A stretch of DNA of 64,000 bases from contig NC_069376.1 of NCBI RefSeq assembly GCF_021730395.1, forward strand, positions 12,991,001 to 13,055,000, written 5' to 3'. Below the pieces are notes generated by a model. That model was not told the DNA's origin, did no database searches, and saw only the letters and a list, made by a program, of their open reading frames with translations. The stretch comes from Mercenaria mercenaria. Taxonomy: Eukaryota > Mollusca > Bivalvia > Venerida > Veneridae. Made by a program: the position numbers and the translations under genes. Shown here one piece after another: positions 58,486 to 64,000 of the stretch. The stretch's first letter is position 1, and each line of letters opens with the position of its first letter.

Positions 58486-59485
58486 AAAAGGATCGAGATC
58501 TTATGGTAGCAACAACCGCGCATGTGCGAGGCAAATTATTGCGCAATCGGTGTTCCAGTCAAAACCTGACCCGAAAATATAGCATGTTTCATACGCACTT
58601 ATACGAATAAAATAAAGGTTAACCAATTGAAAAATCTGCATAAATGGGAGGGGTTAAGTCCAAATATGGCGTATATGACATATTTATCCTTCTACGGTTG
58701 ACATTTAGTAAAGAGAATAGGGAGCGAAAAAAACAAAGCTCGCGCTTTTCATCAAAACGGCCATATACGCTGCTGTTTTTGTGGTTTTTTGAAAGTTTTA
58801 TCTTTGTTCCTTTAGAATTGGGCCACTTGAGGATAGTATATTAACGTGATATACCAGTATTTAGCTCATTTTCTGAGCAAGTGCTCGGCCGACAGGGGAG
58901 GTAATTTGCCAGGGTCACACCGTCTCACGTTTGTTCTTTCCAGAAAAATTCTACAGAAATAAACAAAGATCGACAAATACATCGTCATCTGTCCTGTGAC
59001 AGTGGTTTGTTTCTATGCAAAGTTGTTTTATTGATTGTATGCATGTATGAATTTGCTATATTTTTGTGTTTCTACAGAGTTTAAGACATATGTAAAGCTA
59101 TGTTTTTCGTACCAAAACTCGTTCGTACTAAACTTTAAAGTACTGTCTACTACTGATGATAATACGCAATAACAGTTATTGATGGTGTTGAATGTAAAGA
59201 ATAGCCTATAGAATAGATGTTGCATTATTAGGATAGGGATTCAGTGATTTATATTAGATGTTAGTGTACTCTGAAACAATTCTGTACTCTCCCTAAAAAT
59301 CAGCCTAGAACTTTAATTCTGGTCATAAATTATAATTTTTAATTATATAAAACAGTATTTAATAGAACTTTAATACTAAAGTTATAAATTATAATTTTTA
59401 AAGAACAGTATTCACTAATTCAGTAATCAGAAATTAGAGATTCCAGACTCAACTTCAAGTGCAGAAAACTGTTTTTTTTTTAAAG
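58486..59485. other. Unassigned, mostly unique sequence upstream of a candidate exon
   Basis: The first about 25 bp (GATCGAGATCTTATGG) is a scrap of the 161-bp repeat. The rest shows no repeat I know. The 66-codon frame at 58,644 is not recognisable. Confidence 0.35.
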
Positions 59486-59616
59486 GATATGTAATATCTG
59501 TTGTACCAGGATTTGGTGATTGGTACAATGTAAAGTATGAAGAAGATGATGCTATTTATGCATATAATTTATGTGAAGATTATGAGCAGGGTGATTTACA
59601 GTTGTTGATAGATTAA
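59486..59616 (+). CDS. Candidate terminal exon, Tudor/chromo-barrel-like fragment
   Basis: A pyrimidine run (TTTTTTTTTTTAAAG) precedes 59,486. The frame reads YVISVVPGFGDWYNVKYEED, then DAIYAYNLCEDYEQGDLQLL, ID and TAA at 59,614-59,616. The pattern 'G-V-x-WYNVKYEEDDAIY..L.EDY..GDL' resembles small SH3/Tudor-like beta-barrels that end with an acidic EDY..GD motif. There is no ATG, so it would be the last exon of a gene or a decayed transposon domain. No poly(A) signal follows closely and upstream exons were not found. Confidence 0.35.
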
Positions 59617-61265
59617 TTACAGAAGATACAAGTTAAACCAGTTGAATTCTGGACTGTTTTTGCAGAATTATGTACTTATTCTATACTGTGAAAATTAAGA
59701 TCTGTGAAGGTCTACTTGAGTATTTCAGATTTTTTCATGGAGACTGGTGTTGGCATATACTGTATTATTTTCATGTAAGCACTGCTCAGAGTTAATCCGC
59801 TTTGCTATAGCTCATTTCATCTGTTCACTGTTGGTTTCAGCTTAGATTAAGAGAGTATGTAGGAGAGTGTAAAATGACTTTCACTTCTTTACACCTTTTT
59901 CCATTGGAATAAGTTTATTATTTATATGCATAAAATAACACATCTATGTCAGTAAGCAAATCAAATATCATTCAAAATTTTTCTTGCTAATTGTCACTTG
60001 AAGTAACACATTTGGTCATTTTTCAATTACACTCTCCACTCCTGTTAACTCTCATGTATGGCTGCTAGACTAAGTCACTTGCATGCTATTTTGCTGTTCA
60101 TGGCTACATATTTGAATCACAATAGCCTTGTAAAAATATCCTGGAAGTTATCTTCATCTTTTGTATATAAGATGTACCGTTGTTTGGTGCCAAAGTAGAT
60201 AAAATTACAAGGCTTACACTAACTGTTCATTGCAGTCAGGCTTATTTTAGACATCATGAAGGTTGCATACGCATTGTTTAATTAGTTTAAGACTGTTGGA
60301 AGCTAATCATATCAATAAGAATGCAAAGTTTTTAAACTTACTAACCAATGGATACATGTTTAAATGCATTTGACGATCTGTGCAGTTTGATCAGGATCTT
60401 CATTGGTTGCTTCTCAGTCAAAACAAACTGTGGAGATCCTGATCAGATTGTACAGATGTGTAGGCTGATCTGGTTCTGCACTGGTTGCAAATGTGTTAAG
60501 ACATGTATCCATAAACTGTCATTTCACCCCCCCCCCCACCACCACCCTTCCCCTAAATTTTCATCACAAAACTTTTTTTTTTCATGTTTTTTTCTTCGGC
60601 CTCTTATCTTTACTAAAATGAGTTTATTTTGTGTAGGTATCTAACATATTCATATATCTTAAATGCTTAACAACTCTCTTTTTCTCAACATAACTTTTGT
60701 ACTTTTGTAAACACTATTACTGAAAGTGGGTGGGGTAAATTTATATCCTCCAAACTCATATTCTGTCAATTTCTTGATGGCATATCTTTCCTCTCTTGGC
60801 AGACTGAAATGCTTCAAGTACATATACATAAAACTTAACTGCAGCATCATATAATAATCTTTTAAGTAATGAAACTAACTTAATGTATATATTTTTTTAT
60901 ATTTTCGGGTATTTTTGATATGAAGTAACATACTTAGAATCCATATAGTGGTGGCACAACAACCTGGAAGTTAAAGTTCAAGCTACAAAACAGGTCAGAG
61001 ATGTATGTAGAACCTGTTGGAATTGACTATTGTGCTAAAAATCATTTCTGGGATGGAAAATTAAACCCAGGTCAACTTTTTTGTAAAATGGAAAAATGGC
61101 CCCTTTTTTAGCTGAAATTTTTGATGTTCTTAAACTATTAAACTGAAAGTGTTTTGACAAAAACTATTAAAAGTATACATTTTTGTGAATGGTTTGGTCC
61201 TATCTACCAGAAAATGTATGGTTTCACATGTATTTTGGCATTTTTCAAAATCAGTGATTGTTGCT
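59617..61265. other. Unassigned sequence
   Basis: It contains a dispersed-repeat fragment (60,345-60,505) and a C13 tract with CACCACCACCC (60,526-60,547). No convincing ORF. Confidence 0.35.
60345..60505 (+). repeat. Fragment of the GATCCTGATCAGA dispersed repeat
   Basis: Contains GTGCAGTTTGATCAGGATCT, TGGAGATCCTGATCAGATTG and TAGGCTGATCTGGTTCTGCA, as at 22.3 and 27.5 kb. Confidence 0.5.
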
Positions 61266-62742
61266 ACTTATGGTGATACAAGCTGTGTGCAAGTTTGGTT
61301 AAAATCAAATCATAAATGAAGCTGCTATTGTGCAGACAAGGTCAAAATAGCTAATTCTGGCCCTATCAGGGGCCATAACTCTGGAACCCATTATGGGATC
61401 TGGCCGGTTCAAGAAAGGAACCAAGATCCTATGGTAACACAAGTTTTGTGCAAGTTTGATTCAATTCAAATCATAAATGAAGCTGCTATTGTGCAGACAA
61501 GGTCAAAATAGCTAATTCTGGCCCTATCAGGGGTCATAACTCTGGAACCCATGAAGGAATCTGGCCAGTTCAAGAAAGGAACCAAGATCTTGTGGTGATA
61601 CAAGTTGTGTGCAAGTTTAGTTAAAATAAAATCATAAATGAAGCTGATATTGTGCAGACAAGATCAAAATAGCTAATTTTGGGCCTTTCAGGGTCCATAA
61701 CTCTGGAACCCAATATGGGATCTGGCTGGTTCAAGAAATGAACCGAGATCTTATATTGACACAAGTTTTGTGCAAGTTTGATTAAATTCAAATCATAAAT
61801 GAAGCTGCTATTGTGCAGACAAGGTCAAAATAGCTATTTATGGCCCTTTCAGGGGCCATCACTCTGGAACCAATAATGGAATCTGGCCAGTTCAAGAAAG
61901 GAACCAAGATCTTACAGTGATACAAGTTGTGTGCAAGTTTGGTTAAAATAAAACCATAAATGAAGCTGCTATTGTGCAGACATGGTCAAAATAGTTAATT
62001 CTGGCCCTTTCAGGGGCCATAACTCTGGAATCCATAACGGAATCTGGCCAGTTCAAGAAAGGAACCACGATCTTATGGTGATACAAGTTGTGTGCAAGTT
62101 TGGTAAAAATCAAATCATAAATGAAGCTGCTATTGTGCAGACAAGGTCAAAATAGCTATTTATGGCCCTTTCAGGGGCCATCACTCTGGAACCAATAATG
62201 GAATCTGGCCAGTTCAAGAAAGGAACCAAGATCTTACGGTGATACAAGTTGTGTGCAAGTTTGGTTAAAATAAAATCATAAATGAAGCTGCTATTGTGCA
62301 AACATGGTCAAAATAGGTAATTCTGGCCCTTTCAGGGGCCATAACTCTGGAATCCATAATGGAATCTGGCCAGTTCAAGAAAGGAACCACGATCTTATGG
62401 TGATACAAGTTGTGTGCAAGTTTGGTAAAAATCAAATCATAAATAAAGCTGCTATTGTGCAGACAAGGTCAAAATAGCTAATTTTGGCCCTTTCAGGGGC
62501 CATAACTCTGGAACCCATAATGGGATCTGGCCAGTTCAAGAAAGGAATCAAGATCTTATGGTGATACATGTTGTGTGCAAGTTTGGTTAAAATAAAATCA
62601 TAAATGAAACCACCATCGTGCAGACAAGAAATTGTTGACGGACGGACGGACGGACGGACGGACTGACGGACGCACAGACGACGGACGACGGACGAAGGGT
62701 GATCACAAAAGCTCACCTTGTCACTATGTGACAGGTGAGCTA
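61266..62742 (-). mobile_element. Helentron-like element of the GCTCACCTG family (161-bp core), tail lost
   Basis: About nine units of 161 bp, the longest such core here, run into a GACG microsatellite (62,636-62,690) and the intact terminal hairpin ending GAGCTA at 62,742. The left end starts inside a repeat unit (TACTTATGGTGATACAAGCT), so the tail side is truncated. Pairs of neighbouring units repeat as doublets (61,830-62,100 and 62,130-62,400 are nearly identical), showing two-unit amplification. Confidence 0.75.
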
Positions 62743-64000
62743 ACAAGGGTGCCTCATGGTGGTGAACATTTGGTCCAAGTTACATCAAAATCCCTCCATG
62801 CATGAAGAAGAAATGTTCCATACAAAGTCATTCTTGAATTTGACCTTTGACCTCTAAATATGACCTTGACCTTAGACCTAGGGACCTGGTTCTTGCGCAT
62901 GACATGTTGTCTCATCCAGGGGAATATTTGTGCCAACTGATATCTAAATCCTGCTTTGCATGACAAAGTTATAGACCGGACAGGAAAAAAATCCTCTTGA
63001 CCTTTAAGCTAGGGTACTGGGTGTCGTCTCATCATGGGAAACATTTGTGCCAAGTAATATTAAAATCCCTTCATGGATGGCAGAGTTATGGACAGGACAG
63101 GAAAAAAACTCTGTTGACCTTTGACCCCTAATTGTGACCTTGACCTTTGAGCTAGGGGTCCGGATTTGCGCATGACACGTCGTCTCATCATGGGGAACAC
63201 TTGTGCTAAGTGATATTAAAATCCCTTAATGAATGTCAGAGTTATGGACCGGACACGAAACAGACCCTGTTCATGCTATGTTAACATTTGACTGCTAAGT
63301 GTGACCTTGACCTTTGAGCTAGGGGACTGAAAGTTGTGCATGACACATCGTCTTATTATGAGGTACATTTGTGCCAAGTAATATTAAAATCCCTTCATAG
63401 ATGGGAGAGTTATGGACCGGACAGAAAAAAGCCTTGTTGACCTTTGACCTCCAATTGTGACCTTGACCTTTAAGCTAGGGTCCAGGTTTTGCGCACGACA
63501 CGTCGTCTCCTCATGGGGAACATTTGTGCCAAGTAATATTAAAATCTCTTCATGGATGGGAGAGTTATGGACCGGACAGGAAAAAAGCCCCGTTGACCTT
63601 TGACCTCCAATTGTGACCTTGACCTTTGAGCTAGGGGTCCGGGATTTGCGCATGACACATCATCTCATCATGGGGAACATTTGTGCCAAGTAATACTAAA
63701 AATCCCTTCAAGGATGGAGAGTTGTGGACCGGACAGGAAAAAAGTCCTGTTGACCTTTGACCTCCAATTGTGACCTTGACCTTTCAGCTAGGGGTCCGGG
63801 TTTTGCGCAAGACACGTCGTCTCATCATGGGGAACATTTGTGCCAAGTAATATTAAAATCCCTTCATGGATGACAGAGTTATGGACCGGACACGAAATTG
63901 CGGACGGACGGAATGACGGAAAGACGGAAAGACGGAATGACGGAATGACGGAAAAGTGCATTCCTATAGTCCCCGAAACTGGTTTTCAACCAGTAGGGAA
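62743..64000 (-). mobile_element. Tandem-cored element with about 157-bp TGACCTTTGACC units
   Basis: It starts ACAAGGGTGCCTCATGG directly after the previous element. About seven units contain TTGACCTTTGACCTCCAATT, 'gtgaccttgacctttgagct', 'gcgcatgacacgtcgtctca' and 'tgccaagtaatattaaaatc'. The right end has GACGGAAAGACGGAATGACG repeats, then a hairpin CTGGTTTTCAACCAG (about 63,979-63,993). It runs to the window edge, so the last few bases may be missing. Confidence 0.65.

Noticed and set aside
62110-63653. Frames such as those starting MLAHLSHSDKVSF or MHNSSFIYDF
   Set aside because: They are translations of element heads and core repeats, and the same peptides recur at 11.4, 31.2, 32.8, 40.5 and 58 kb.

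Overview
The window looks like repeat-rich, gene-poor DNA from a bivalve mollusc, probably a venerid-type clam. This rests on the repeat content: tRNA-derived SINEs whose 3' part reads GGCGTTAAAC-like, elements whose ends read ACAAGAG...GAGCTA, and tandem cores built of TGACCT/AGGTCA phrases, all familiar from bivalve genomes. The species is not proven. Introns, splice signals and AATAAA show it is eukaryotic; there is no operon, CRISPR array or rRNA.

Layout. 1-5.0 kb: AT-rich, homopolymer-laden sequence without genes, with signs of poor consensus quality. 5.4-13.3 kb: a broken DIRS-like (tyrosine-recombinase retrotransposon) fossil split by a 5.1-kb Helentron-like element, which itself holds a 3.77-kb long-TIR element and a 253-bp element, and by a second Helentron-like copy. 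13.46-15.23 kb: the one convincing host gene fragment, three phase-compatible exons with a Death domain, a stop codon and a poly(A) signal. 15.6-21.2 kb: several tandem-cored elements and a SINE. 21.5-27.3 kb: four copies of a diverged module, a 43-bp minisatellite, a TA-flanked MITE-like element and a SINE. 28.65-34.9 kb: two long-inverted-repeat elements, the first broken by a LINE fragment (itself split by a Helentron-like element), another Helentron-like element and a hAT-like element. 34.9-38.9 kb: a snap-back palindrome and a 25-bp satellite in two blocks. 38.9-43.8 kb: a Helentron-like element and homogeneous 83-bp and 34-bp tandem arrays. 43.8-51.2 kb: a second poor-consensus stretch, including a ~49-bp array. 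51.2-58.5 kb: nested elements with clear junctions. 58.5-61.3 kb: mostly unassigned, with one candidate exon. 61.3-64.0 kb: two tandem-cored elements placed exactly end to end.

The main theme is a set of non-autonomous elements that share almost no internal sequence but share one terminal plan: a hairpin at one end (called the head here), a short inverted copy of the head inside the other end, then a second hairpin, then CTCTTGT, set in A/T runs without an evident target duplication. This matches the plan described for Helentrons/Helitron2 and the bivalve 'pearl' elements. Their cores are tandem repeats of about 145-165 bp rich in nuclear-receptor-like half sites. Strand convention: head (TAGCTC...) to tail (...CTCTTGT) is '+', so copies reading ACAAGAG...GAGCTA in the window are '-'. 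All similarity statements come from reading by eye; no search or alignment was run.
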